Assembly (NCBI GenBank): GCA_038330095.1
Contig: JBBQNQ010000067.1
Location: 1 to 15,930 of the forward strand
Length of the DNA stretch: 15,930 nucleotides
DNA from: JBBPZA01 sp038330095
Lineage (GTDB): Bacteria > Actinomycetota > Thermoleophilia > Solirubrobacterales > Solirubrobacteraceae
Reading direction: 5' to 3'
Shown here: positions 1-7,053 of the stretch, one piece after another
Layout: each line of letters begins with the position of its first letter
Numbering within the stretch: the stretch's first letter is position 1
Notes under the pieces: model-generated
What the model saw: only the letters and a program-made list of their open reading frames with translations
What the model was told of the DNA's origin: nothing
The model's database searches: none
Made by a program: the position numbers and the translations under genes

Positions 1-336
1 CCAGTCCTCGTGACGGCTCGCGCGCTCGTGCTGCACGGCCGCCTGCGCCTCGTCGCCGTCGAAGGCGAAGACGGTTCCGGCCAGATGCGGGAAGGACTTC
101 AGGTAGCCCGCTGCCTCGAGCTGGCGGCGCGGCAGCACGGGTGGAAAGCGCAGCGACTCCGCCCCCTCGCCCGTGACCTCGCGCGAGACGAGGTCGTCGA
201 AGCGCAGGCGAACCTCCTCGAACGCAGCGCCACGGCCGTAGACGCCCGGCACGCCGCTCGCGATGAGCATGCGCCCGTCGACGAGCTCCTCCAGGAACGC
301 CGCCTGGTCGCTCGTCGCCGCGCGGAAGCCCGCCAT
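1..336 (-). CDS. Amino acid:[carrier protein] ligase (class II aaRS-like), N-terminal part
   Basis: This is the first 112 codons of a gene that leaves the window at its left edge. Read on the minus strand it starts MAGFRAATSDQAAFLEELVDG and contains LRFPPVLPRRQLEAAGYLKSF (about residues 68-88). That block resembles the N-terminal half of the amino acid:[carrier protein] ligases, which are SerRS-like class II synthetases without a tRNA-binding arm that load Gly or Ala onto the phosphopantetheine arm of a carrier protein. Motifs 2 and 3 lie outside the window, so catalysis cannot be checked. The ATG overlaps the upstream stop as TGATG, and AAGGAAG lies four bases upstream (341-347), so translation is probably coupled to the dehydrogenase gene. 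The adjacent carrier protein supports the call. Family membership rests on recalled motifs plus context. Confidence 0.68.
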   Translation of the reverse strand, partial: MAGFRAATSDQAAFLEELVDGRMLIASGVPGVYGRGAAFEEVRLRFDDLVSREVTGEGAESLRFPPVLPRRQLEAAGYLKSFPHLAGTVFAFDGDEAQAAVQHERASRHEDW

Positions 337-1511
337 CAGACTTCCTTCGCGATGAGCAGCAGGCTCGCGTTGGTCTGATGGATGCGCTCGTTGGCGACCA
401 TCAGCGACGCCGACATCGTGTCGCGCAGGTGACGCCCGATGCTGTACGGCGTGTCGTTCTTGAAGCCCATGATCCCGCACACCCCGAGAGCGCCCTGGCA
501 TACGCGCGGGGCCTGCTCGGAGGCCGCGATCTTCAGGTTGTTGAAGCGGATGGCGGCCGCCATCGTGGACAGCGACTCGGCCTCCGGCTCGGCCGAGGCC
601 TCGACGAAGTCGCGCAGGCCCGAGCTGACCTCGGCGCGCAGCAGCGAGAGCTCGCTCATGAGGTGGGAGAGCCGCTGCGCAGCGGGCACGGGCGTGCCCG
701 GGCTGCGCTTGGCCGCGACCCGCACGAAGGAGCGCGCGCGCTCGAAGGCGTCACCGGCGATGCCGAGCCACAGGTGCGACCACAGGATGTGCGAGATCGG
801 CACCATCGACTCCGAGGCCACGCGCGGGAACGGCGTGGGCAGAACCTGCTCGGGGGAGAAGCCGGCGCTGACTATGAAGCCGGGTGAGCATGTCCCGCGC
901 ATCCCGAGGGGATCCCACGTGCCGGTCTGCTCGAGCGTCGCCTGGCCCGAGCGGGTCAGGACGACCACCTGATCGCCGGGCTCGGCGTCGGGCGAGCGGC
1001 GAAGGGTGGTGAACAGATCGTCCGCGTGCCGGCCGTAGCTGACCGTCGGCGCCTGCTTCTCGAACGTGCACGCGCCATCGTCGCCGGGGACGACGGCAGC
1101 GACCGAACGGCCCATGTCGCCGCCGGTGCCGACCTCGGAGGTCACGGAGGCGATGAGACGCTGCTCCGAGGCCACGTCGGCGAGGTAGCCCTCGAACCAT
1201 GGGGCGCCGTCGAGATGGCGCACGATCGTCGCGACCTGGATCTGGTGCATGGCGAAGACCATCGCGCTCGCCCCGCAGTGGCGGCCGAGCTCGCCGCAGG
1301 CCGCTGCCAGTGCCTCGAACGAAACTCCGTCGCCCCCCAGCTCGGTCGGGACGAAGGCCGACAGCGCGCCCTCGGCGCGCAGCGCCTCGACCGTCTCGAA
1401 GGGAAACCGCGCGTCGCGGTCGACGTCGAGCGCGTGGACGGACGCGACCTCACGCCCGATCCGGCGCACGCCGTCGACGAAGGCCTGGTCGGTGTCAAGG
1501 ACAGTGCTCAC
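336..1511 (-). CDS. Acyl-CoA dehydrogenase-like flavoprotein linked to a carrier protein
   Basis: A 391-residue protein with the three-part acyl-CoA dehydrogenase layout: an N-terminal helical domain (about 1-120), a middle beta domain with TSEVGTGGDMG (124-134) and the FAD/substrate motif WDPLGMRGTCSPG (199-211), and a C-terminal helical domain ending CQGALGVCGIMGF...HLRD (338-364). It would oxidise an acyl thioester at the alpha-beta bond using FAD. Its place between a carrier protein and an aminoacyl-carrier-protein ligase suggests that the substrate is a carrier-bound aminoacyl group rather than free acyl-CoA; this is inference. The GTG start has a strong GAGGAGG site seven bases upstream (1519-1525) and overlaps the carrier protein stop as GTGA. 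The position of the usual C-terminal catalytic glutamate (NDTPYS, 352-357) has no Glu, so the base may differ or sit elsewhere. Confidence 0.85.
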   Translation of the reverse strand: MSTVLDTDQAFVDGVRRIGREVASVHALDVDRDARFPFETVEALRAEGALSAFVPTELGGDGVSFEALAAACGELGRHCGASAMVFAMHQIQVATIVRHLDGAPWFEGYLADVASEQRLIASVTSEVGTGGDMGRSVAAVVPGDDGACTFEKQAPTVSYGRHADDLFTTLRRSPDAEPGDQVVVLTRSGQATLEQTGTWDPLGMRGTCSPGFIVSAGFSPEQVLPTPFPRVASESMVPISHILWSHLWLGIAGDAFERARSFVRVAAKRSPGTPVPAAQRLSHLMSELSLLRAEVSSGLRDFVEASAEPEAESLSTMAAAIRFNNLKIAASEQAPRVCQGALGVCGIMGFKNDTPYSIGRHLRDTMSASLMVANERIHQTNASLLLIAKEV

Positions 1512-1759
1512 GCGACAGCCTCCTCGAGGCGCAACTGCTGAAGGGCGGCGGCGATCGCGTCGATCGACGCGAACACGCTGCGCTTGAGCATCTGGTCGGG
1601 GAACTCGATGTCGAAAGCGTCCTCGAGGGCCAGCATCACGTTGACGCTGGCGTGCGAGGTCATCCCCGCCCGGTAGAGGTCGTCGTCGTCGGACAGCCCC
1701 TGCTCGTCGATCGGCAGGCGGGCGTGGTCGCTGAGAACCTTGCGAATGTCGTCGGTCAT
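1508..1759 (-). CDS. Acyl/aminoacyl carrier protein
   Basis: An 83-residue acidic four-helix carrier protein. The motif DLYRAGMTSHASVNVMLALE (27-46) is the helix II entry, and Ser35 in GMTS is the expected phosphopantetheine attachment site; the usual DSL is replaced by TSH, which I associate with carrier proteins paired with amino acid:[carrier protein] ligases. I chose the ATG at 1759 because MTDDIRKVL begins the first helix. A longer form from GTG at 1804 would add 15 residues of no clear value. The gene overlaps the dehydrogenase start by four bases (GTGA). It presumably carries the amino acid loaded by the ligase and presents it to the flavoprotein. It lies 76 bases downstream of the sugar transferase gene on the same strand. 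Confidence 0.85.
   Translation of the reverse strand: MTDDIRKVLSDHARLPIDEQGLSDDDDLYRAGMTSHASVNVMLALEDAFDIEFPDQMLKRSVFASIDAIAAALQQLRLEEAVA
1519..1525 (-). promoter_or_regulatory. Ribosome binding site of the dehydrogenase gene
   Basis: GAGGAGG on the minus strand, seven bases before the GTG start at 1511 and inside the carrier protein gene. It decides the GTG start and supports a coupled carrier protein-dehydrogenase pair. Confidence 0.7.
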
Positions 1760-1835
1760 GGGCAGTCCATCGTCGTCCTGCCTGGAACCTTGAGCGCCGG
1801 CCACCGCGCGCCGACGGATCGGCCCCCCGGCACCG

Positions 1836-3353
1836 TCAGTCCCCGTGGCGAAGCGCGTAGGCGAGCGTCCTGAGCAGGATCTTCACGTCGAGCCAGGGCG
1901 ACCAGTTCTCGATATAGAAGTTGTCCCATTCCACGCGATCGGCCAGCGAGGTCTGGCCGCGCAGGCCGTGCACCTGCGCCCAGCCGGTGATCCCCGGCTT
2001 GATCCGCGCCCTGTCGCGATAGCGGTAGACGGCCTTCTCGAACTCGTTCGCGTAGCGCACGCGCTCCGGGCGCGGCCCGATCAGCGCCATCTCCCCGCGC
2101 ACGACGTTGACGAGCTGGGGCAGCTCGTCCACAGACCAGCGGCGCATGAACGCTCCCAGCGGGGTCCGGCGGTCCACCTGAGGCGTGCCGCCCGGCTGAG
2201 CTCCGTTCCCGCCGGCATCCCCGTTCGTTCCCATCGCGCTCTCCGCCCAGCGAGCGTCGTGCTCCCCGCTCTGCGCCGCCCCGCCCCACATCGTGCGGAA
2301 CTTGAGCATGTCGAAGCCGTGTCCGTCGCGGCCCATGCGCGACTGACGGAAGAAGATCGGACGGCCCATGGTGAGCAACACGGCCAGCGTGAAGGCGATG
2401 AGGAGCGGCGACAGGGCGAGTACCGCGAGCGAGGCGAGAACCCGGTCGACGGCGTAGCGCGCGCGCAGCTGCCACCCGCGCGGGTTGGCCGGGTTGAGGG
2501 TGAGCAGCGGCAGCCCGCCGATGTGCTCGCTGACGGTGCGTACGCCCTGCACCTCGAAGAGCCGAGGGATCAGGATGACCGGCACGGAGAGCTCCCAGCA
2601 CCGCCGCACGATGGCCAGGGGGACGTGGTTGGGAGCGGAGGAGAAGGCCACAACCACCGTCTCGATGCTCTCGTCCTCGATCGTGCGCTCGAGGTCCCAG
2701 CTCGCCCCGAAGACGGGCAGCTCGGGGCTGTCCTCCTCGCCGGCCATCGGTTCCTTGTCCAGGAAGCCGATCGGCAGCAGGCCGAGGGTGGGCTCGGCGA
2801 CCAGGCGGGCGGCGGTCAGGCGCCCGACGCGCCCCGCGCCGATGATCAGCGTCCGCCGGCTGGGGCCGTGGCGGCGGCGGGAGGCCGACTGGGTCCCCGC
2901 CAGCACGACGCGCGAGGCGGCGAGGAGGCCGGCGGCGATCAGGCCCTGCTCGATGACGTCCTGCACGCGCTCGGCGCCCGCCCCGGCGACGAGCGCGACC
3001 AGCGCCACCGCCATCGTGGCGACGGAGCAGACCTTGACGACCCGCTGGGCCTCGTCCCAGGCCAGCGCCCGCAGCCGCTGCGCGGAGAGGTCGACGAGGG
3101 CGAGCGTCGCGAAGACGAGGACCGGGACCGCGACCAGCCAGCCCAGCTGGCCGCCGGATCGGCCGATGCTGGTGGCGGCGACGACCGTGGCGAGAGCGAG
3201 CGCGGCGCCGTCGGTGCCCAACCGTGCGAGCGCCCACGCGTCGGCCCGGCGCGGAGGTCGAAGCGCGCCGGCCTCAAGAGCTCGCGCGACGTGCGCGTCC
3301 GACGCACCCGGATCCGAGCGCGTCGGCTTGAAGGGACGGGTGAGCGTGGACAT
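1836..3353 (-). CDS. Undecaprenyl-phosphate sugar phosphotransferase (polyprenyl glycosylphosphotransferase)
   Basis: A 505-residue membrane enzyme that starts exopolysaccharide or cell-surface glycan synthesis by moving a sugar-1-phosphate from a UDP-sugar to a polyprenyl phosphate. It has N-terminal membrane helices (about 45-155), a Rossmann-like middle domain (TLIIGAGRVGRL, about 168-179), one more membrane segment (about 305-329) and a C-terminal bacterial sugar-transferase domain. That domain shows FDMLKFRTMWGG, WSVDELPQLVNVVRGEMALIG with PRPE, and ARIKPGITGWAQVHGLRG. This is the WbaP/CpsE/ExoY-type layout, and the length fits. The ATG at 3353 is preferred over the adjacent TTG at 3356. 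No other glycan genes are in view, so the polymer is unknown. The gene sits between selB and the carrier-protein trio, in the same orientation. Confidence 0.92.
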   Translation of the reverse strand: MSTLTRPFKPTRSDPGASDAHVARALEAGALRPPRRADAWALARLGTDGAALALATVVAATSIGRSGGQLGWLVAVPVLVFATLALVDLSAQRLRALAWDEAQRVVKVCSVATMAVALVALVAGAGAERVQDVIEQGLIAAGLLAASRVVLAGTQSASRRRHGPSRRTLIIGAGRVGRLTAARLVAEPTLGLLPIGFLDKEPMAGEEDSPELPVFGASWDLERTIEDESIETVVVAFSSAPNHVPLAIVRRCWELSVPVILIPRLFEVQGVRTVSEHIGGLPLLTLNPANPRGWQLRARYAVDRVLASLAVLALSPLLIAFTLAVLLTMGRPIFFRQSRMGRDGHGFDMLKFRTMWGGAAQSGEHDARWAESAMGTNGDAGGNGAQPGGTPQVDRRTPLGAFMRRWSVDELPQLVNVVRGEMALIGPRPERVRYANEFEKAVYRYRDRARIKPGITGWAQVHGLRGQTSLADRVEWDNFYIENWSPWLDVKILLRTLAYALRHGD

Positions 3354-3441
3354 CAAGGGCTACCAGAGATCGCTTCGGCACCTTGCGCCGCGTGACCCAT
3401 CGTTAGCCGCCCGCCTGGACGGACGACCCAGGCCCGCCGCC

Positions 3442-5031
3442 TCAGCGCGCGCGAAGGCGCAGCACGTGCTCGTCGCCGATCCGGCGCAGCAGGCGCTGCC
3501 CGTCGAAGTGCTCGAGCAGGGCCTGGGCGAACTTGCGTGAGGTCCCGAGCTCGTCGCGCAGGCGCGCGATGGTGATCGAGCCCTCACGCTCGCACACGGC
3601 GACCACCCGGCGTTCGATGTCGGCCAGCGCATCGGGGTGGTAGTGCAGCGAGCGTCCGACGCGAACCGCGCGGCCGGCCGCGCGCAGGGCGGGCAGGTGG
3701 GCGGCCGCCTCGCCGAGCTGCGCCTCGATCGGCGGCTGCGCACCGGCCGCGCGCAGGCGCTGCTCGAGCGCGACGGCGGCCGGGGAAAGGGGCGGGGGCG
3801 GTGCTGGGAGAGCGGCGGGGATGCCTCCCTCCTCGCGCGCCCCTTCTCTCGGCGAGCGGTGCCGGCCGCGCGCCGGCCCAGGCCGCTCACCCGCGCCTCC
3901 CCCGCGCGGCTCGCGCTCCCCCCGCTCCAGCCGCGAAAGCCGTGCGAGAAGCTCGCGCGAGGCGCCGTGGCGCGCGGGCGCGGCGTCGAGGACGACGCCT
4001 CCTCCAAGGGTGTCGGGCGGCGCCACGCTGCGCAGCACGAGCCGGTCGCCCGGGGCGGGGATGAGCGGCTGCTCGAGGCGAAGCTGCCAGAAGCGCCCGC
4101 CCAGCTCGGCCAGCCGAGCGGGGGCCTCGCGCGTGCCGTGGTGGACCTGTACGCGCGTACCGTGCTCCGGCCGGGCACCGGTGTGCGGGAAGGCCAGCGC
4201 GGCGTCCACGCGGAAGCTAGGCGCGAGCTCTCCGTCGAGCGCGGCGAGGACGTCTCCGCGCCCGACCTCCTCGCGCCGCACACCGGCGAGGTTGACCGCG
4301 ACCCGCTGCCCGGCCTGCGCGCGCGCAACCCCGGCGTCGTGGACCTGGACCCCGCGAACGCGCACCCGCCGGCCGGCGGGAAGCAGCGCCAGCTCGTCGC
4401 CGCGCGCAACCTCGCCCGACCACAGCGTTCCGGTGACCACCGTGCCCGCTCCCTTGACCGTGAACGAGCGATCGACGTGCAGGCGCACCCCGCCCGAGGC
4501 GCCGGCGCGGCCCGGGAGCCGGGCGGCGAGGCCCGCGAGCGCGTCGCGCAGCCCGTCGAGGCCCTCGCGCCTCGGTGCGCACACGGTCACCGCCGAGGCG
4601 CCGGGGAGCAGCGTTGCTGCCTCGGCCGTCGCACGCGACGGATCAGCCAGATCGGCCTTGGTGATCGCCACGACACCGTCGCTGACGCCGAGCGCGGCCA
4701 GGACCGCGGCGTGCTCGCGCGTCTGGGGCATCACCCCGTCGTCGGCCGCGACGACCATGAGGAAGAAGTCGATGCCCGTCGCCCCCGCGACCATCGTGCG
4801 CACGAAGCGCTCGTGGCCCGGCACGTCGACCACCGACACGCGCCGGTCCGCGGACAGCGCCAGGCTCGCATAGCCCAGGTCGATCGACATGCCCCGCGAG
4901 CGCTCTTCGGGCAGCCGGTCGGTGTTCACCCCGGTGAGCGCAGAGATTAGGGCGGTCTTGCCGTGATCGATGTGCCCGGCGGTTCCGAGGGTGACCGGGG
5001 GCCGGGACGTCGTGGCTAGGGCGCCGTGCAT
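3442..5031 (-). CDS. selB: Selenocysteine-specific elongation factor SelB
   Basis: A 529-residue translation GTPase that brings Sec-tRNA(Sec) to UGA codons marked by a SECIS hairpin. It shows G1 GHIDHGKT (19-26), RGMSIDLGYA (46-55, the SelB form of the switch region), G3 DVPGH (69-73) and G4 TKAD (124-127). Domain II follows with DRSFTVKGAGTVVTGTLWSG. The C-terminus (about 425-529) carries winged-helix sequence for SECIS binding, ending ITIARLRDELGTSRKFAQALL. A Gly/Arg/Pro-rich low-complexity linker lies before it at about 375-425. The protein is shorter than E. coli SelB (about 614 residues), so the mRNA-binding end may have fewer winged helices. It follows selA by eight bases, which supports co-expression. 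The start ATG has only a weak AGG upstream. Confidence 0.95.
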   Translation of the reverse strand: MHGALATTSRPPVTLGTAGHIDHGKTALISALTGVNTDRLPEERSRGMSIDLGYASLALSADRRVSVVDVPGHERFVRTMVAGATGIDFFLMVVAADDGVMPQTREHAAVLAALGVSDGVVAITKADLADPSRATAEAATLLPGASAVTVCAPRREGLDGLRDALAGLAARLPGRAGASGGVRLHVDRSFTVKGAGTVVTGTLWSGEVARGDELALLPAGRRVRVRGVQVHDAGVARAQAGQRVAVNLAGVRREEVGRGDVLAALDGELAPSFRVDAALAFPHTGARPEHGTRVQVHHGTREAPARLAELGGRFWQLRLEQPLIPAPGDRLVLRSVAPPDTLGGGVVLDAAPARHGASRELLARLSRLERGEREPRGGGAGERPGPARGRHRSPREGAREEGGIPAALPAPPPPLSPAAVALEQRLRAAGAQPPIEAQLGEAAAHLPALRAAGRAVRVGRSLHYHPDALADIERRVVAVCEREGSITIARLRDELGTSRKFAQALLEHFDGQRLLRRIGDEHVLRLRAR

Positions 5032-5039
5032 ACGGCGGC

Positions 5040-6416
5040 CTAGCGGAGAGCCGCAACGACCCCGGCCCTCGCCCCCTCGGCGTCGTCGTCGGTCATCGTA
5101 CGTGGGTCCAGCAGGACTCGCCCACGCTCGATGCGCGCGACCACCGGCGGGTCGCCCAGGCGCAGGCGGCGGGCGAGCTCCTCGGCGCCCATCGCAGCCG
5201 GGTCGAGCGCGACCGCCGGGCCGCGGAGCTCGAGCAGCGGGAGCGCGCCACCGCCCACGCGCGCCACCGCTTCATGCACCTCCGACGCCACGCCCGCCTC
5301 CGCCAGACCCCCGCGCAACCGCTCCGCGCGGCCCGCGAGCTCCTCCCCGGTCGCGTCGAGCATCGCGAGCACGGGCAGCTCGCGCCGGGCGCGGGCGGGG
5401 TCGCGGTAGAGCCGCAGCGTCGCCTCTAGAGCGGCGAGCGAGAGCTTGTCGATCCGCAGCGCCCGGGCGAGCGGGTGAGCCCGGGCGCGGGCGACGGACT
5501 CCGCCCGGCCGACCAGCAGTCCGGCCTGCGGCCCACCCAGCAGCTTGTCCCCGGAGAAGCAGACCAGCGCCGCGCCCGCGGCGACCGAGCGCCGGACCGA
5601 GGGCTCGTCCGCCAGCGCGGCGAGGTCGTCGTCGAGCCTCCCCGACCCCACGTCGTCGATCACCGGCACGCCGAGCGCGCACAGCTCCTCGATCGCCACC
5701 TCCTCGGTGAACCCGAGCGTGCGGAAGTTCGACGCGTGGACGCGCAGGATGACCCTCTGCTCGCCCGGCGCCAGCGCGGCCAGCGCGCGCTCGTAGTCGC
5801 TGCGACGCGTGCGGTTGGTGGTGCCGACCTCGACCAGCCGAGCGCCCGACTGCCCCACGACGTCGGGGATGCGGAAGGCGCCGCCGATCTCGACGAGCTG
5901 GCCGCGCGACACGACGAGCCCGCGGCCGGCGGCCAGCGCGGCCGCGGCGAGCAGCACGGCGCCGGCGCCGTTGTTGACCACGAGGGCCGCCTGCGCCCCG
6001 GTCAGCTCGCGCAGAAGCTCCTCGACATGGGCCTGGCGCGAGCCCCGCTCCCCCGACGCCAGATCGAGCTCGAGGTTCGAGTAGCCCTCGGCCGCGGCCG
6101 CGACGGCCTCGCGCGCGGCGGCGGCGAGCGGCGCCCGGCCGAGGTTCGTGTGGACGATGACGCCGGCGGCGTTGATCACGCGCCGCAGGGACGGCGCCTG
6201 GGCCGCGGCGAGCTTGCCGCGCGCCAGCTCGGCGATGTCGGATCCATCCCCAGCCTGGCCGTGCCGCAGGGCGGCGCGCCGCTCCTCGATGGCCGCCCGT
6301 GCCGCGGCGACCGCCAGGGCGTGCGGCGCGTCGAGCGCGGCCGCCAAGCGCTCGACCGAGGGCAGCGCCCTCAGCGCCGCGCTCAGCCCGTCGGCGGTGG
6401 CGTCCCGGCCACCCAC
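5040..6416 (-). CDS. selA: L-seryl-tRNA(Sec) selenium transferase SelA
   Basis: A 458-residue PLP enzyme that converts Ser-tRNA(Sec) to Sec-tRNA(Sec) using selenophosphate. Family blocks are all present: RRVINAAGVIVHTNLGRAPLA (78-98), SRGQLVEIGGAFRIPDV (170-186), VEVGTTNRTR (195-204) and CFSGDKLLGGPQAG (286-299), where Lys291 is the expected PLP lysine. The length fits bacterial SelA. The GTG start has a strong GAGGAGG seven bases upstream (6424-6430). Because the start lies inside the moaD-moaE gene (34-base overlap), translation is probably coupled. The selenophosphate synthetase gene selD and the tRNA gene selC are not in the window. Confidence 0.96.
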   Translation of the reverse strand: MGGRDATADGLSAALRALPSVERLAAALDAPHALAVAAARAAIEERRAALRHGQAGDGSDIAELARGKLAAAQAPSLRRVINAAGVIVHTNLGRAPLAAAAREAVAAAAEGYSNLELDLASGERGSRQAHVEELLRELTGAQAALVVNNGAGAVLLAAAALAAGRGLVVSRGQLVEIGGAFRIPDVVGQSGARLVEVGTTNRTRRSDYERALAALAPGEQRVILRVHASNFRTLGFTEEVAIEELCALGVPVIDDVGSGRLDDDLAALADEPSVRRSVAAGAALVCFSGDKLLGGPQAGLLVGRAESVARARAHPLARALRIDKLSLAALEATLRLYRDPARARRELPVLAMLDATGEELAGRAERLRGGLAEAGVASEVHEAVARVGGGALPLLELRGPAVALDPAAMGAEELARRLRLGDPPVVARIERGRVLLDPRTMTDDDAEGARAGVVAALR

Positions 6417-7024
6417 TCGGCCCCCTCCTCGGAAACCTCCTTCTTCCAGATCGGCGCCTCCGCCTTGATTCGGTCGATGATCTCGCGCGCGCCCGCGAAG
6501 GCCGCGCCGCGGTGCGGCGCGCTCACCGCCACGGCGACCGACGGCTCGCTCAGTGGCACGTCACCGACCCGGTGCTCGGCCGCCGCGGCGCACAGCCCGT
6601 GGCGCTGCGCCGCGTCGGCCACGATGGTCGCAAGGCGCTCACGGGCCATCTCTGCGTAGGCCTCGTACTCAAGCCGCGCCATCGCCCGGGTGACCCCCTG
6701 GAAGGTCACGACCGCGCCCGCGCGCGGGTCGCGCACGCGCGCCACCAGAGCGTCCAGCGACAGGGGCTCGGCGACGACGTCGACGTGGGCCGCCGCGCCG
6801 CCCGACACCGGCGGGATCAGGGCGAGCTCGTCGCCCGCGGCCAGCGGCGCGTCGGCATCCGCGTACTCGCGGTTGACGGCCATCACCAGCCGCAGGCCGC
6901 CGGCGACGTCCTGCACGCGCTCGAGCGCGTCGCCCACCCGCGCGCCCTCGGGCAGCTCGAGCTCCAGCACCTCACGCCCCGCGCGCTCGCGCAGGACCGC
7001 GAACAGGCGAACGCGGACGAGCAT
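6383..7024 (-). CDS. MoaD-MoaE fusion, molybdopterin synthase (MoaX-like)
   Basis: One 213-residue chain holds both subunits of molybdopterin synthase, which inserts the dithiolene sulfurs into cyclic pyranopterin monophosphate for the molybdenum cofactor. Residues 1-76 are MoaD-like (ubiquitin fold, MLVRVRLFAVLRERAG) and end in the sulfur-carrier tail IPPVSGG, with Gly75-Gly76. Residues from about 80 are MoaE, with VVTFQGVTR (105-113), HRVGDVPLSE (151-160), APHRGAAF (169-176) and the active-site block APIWKKE (190-196). MoaD needs a free C-terminal Gly for thiocarboxylation, so the chain is probably cut after Gly76, as reported for mycobacterial MoaX. The gene heads the selA-selB run, and no ribosome site precedes its ATG, in line with leaderless translation. 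Confidence 0.93.
   Translation of the reverse strand: MLVRVRLFAVLRERAGREVLELELPEGARVGDALERVQDVAGGLRLVMAVNREYADADAPLAAGDELALIPPVSGGAAAHVDVVAEPLSLDALVARVRDPRAGAVVTFQGVTRAMARLEYEAYAEMARERLATIVADAAQRHGLCAAAAEHRVGDVPLSEPSVAVAVSAPHRGAAFAGAREIIDRIKAEAPIWKKEVSEEGAEWVAGTPPPTG
6424..6430 (-). promoter_or_regulatory. Ribosome binding site of selA
   Basis: GAGGAGG on the minus strand, seven bases before the GTG start of selA and inside the 3' end of the moaD-moaE gene. It supports the overlapping GTG start. Confidence 0.7.
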
Positions 7025-7053
7025 GAGGACAGGCTAGGGGTAGCCTTCCCGCC
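7025..7053. promoter_or_regulatory. Divergent leaderless promoter with palindromic -10 boxes
   Basis: The 29 bases between two divergent ATGs contain AGGCTA-GGGG-TAGCCT (7031-7046), a perfect six-base inverted repeat with a four-base centre. On the plus strand TAGCCT (7041-7046) is a TAnnnT -10 box ending seven bases before the mutase ATG. On the minus strand the other arm reads TAGCCT, ending six bases before the moaD-moaE ATG. Transcription would begin at or within a base of each ATG, giving leaderless mRNAs. The palindrome could also be an operator. Neither side has a Shine-Dalgarno sequence. Confidence 0.6.

Noticed and set aside
1760..1835. Terminator between the sugar transferase and carrier protein genes
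   Set aside because: Only a five-base stem (GACGG/CCGTC) with a long loop is seen and no U-run, too weak to claim.
1756..3237. Long open frame on the minus strand overlapping the sugar transferase
   Set aside because: Arg/Ala/Pro-rich translation with no family signal; the overlapping frame has clear sugar-transferase motifs. Such shadows are common at this GC content.
3637..4950. Plus-strand open frame over selB
   Set aside because: No recognisable domain; the minus-strand frame has all SelB GTP-binding motifs.
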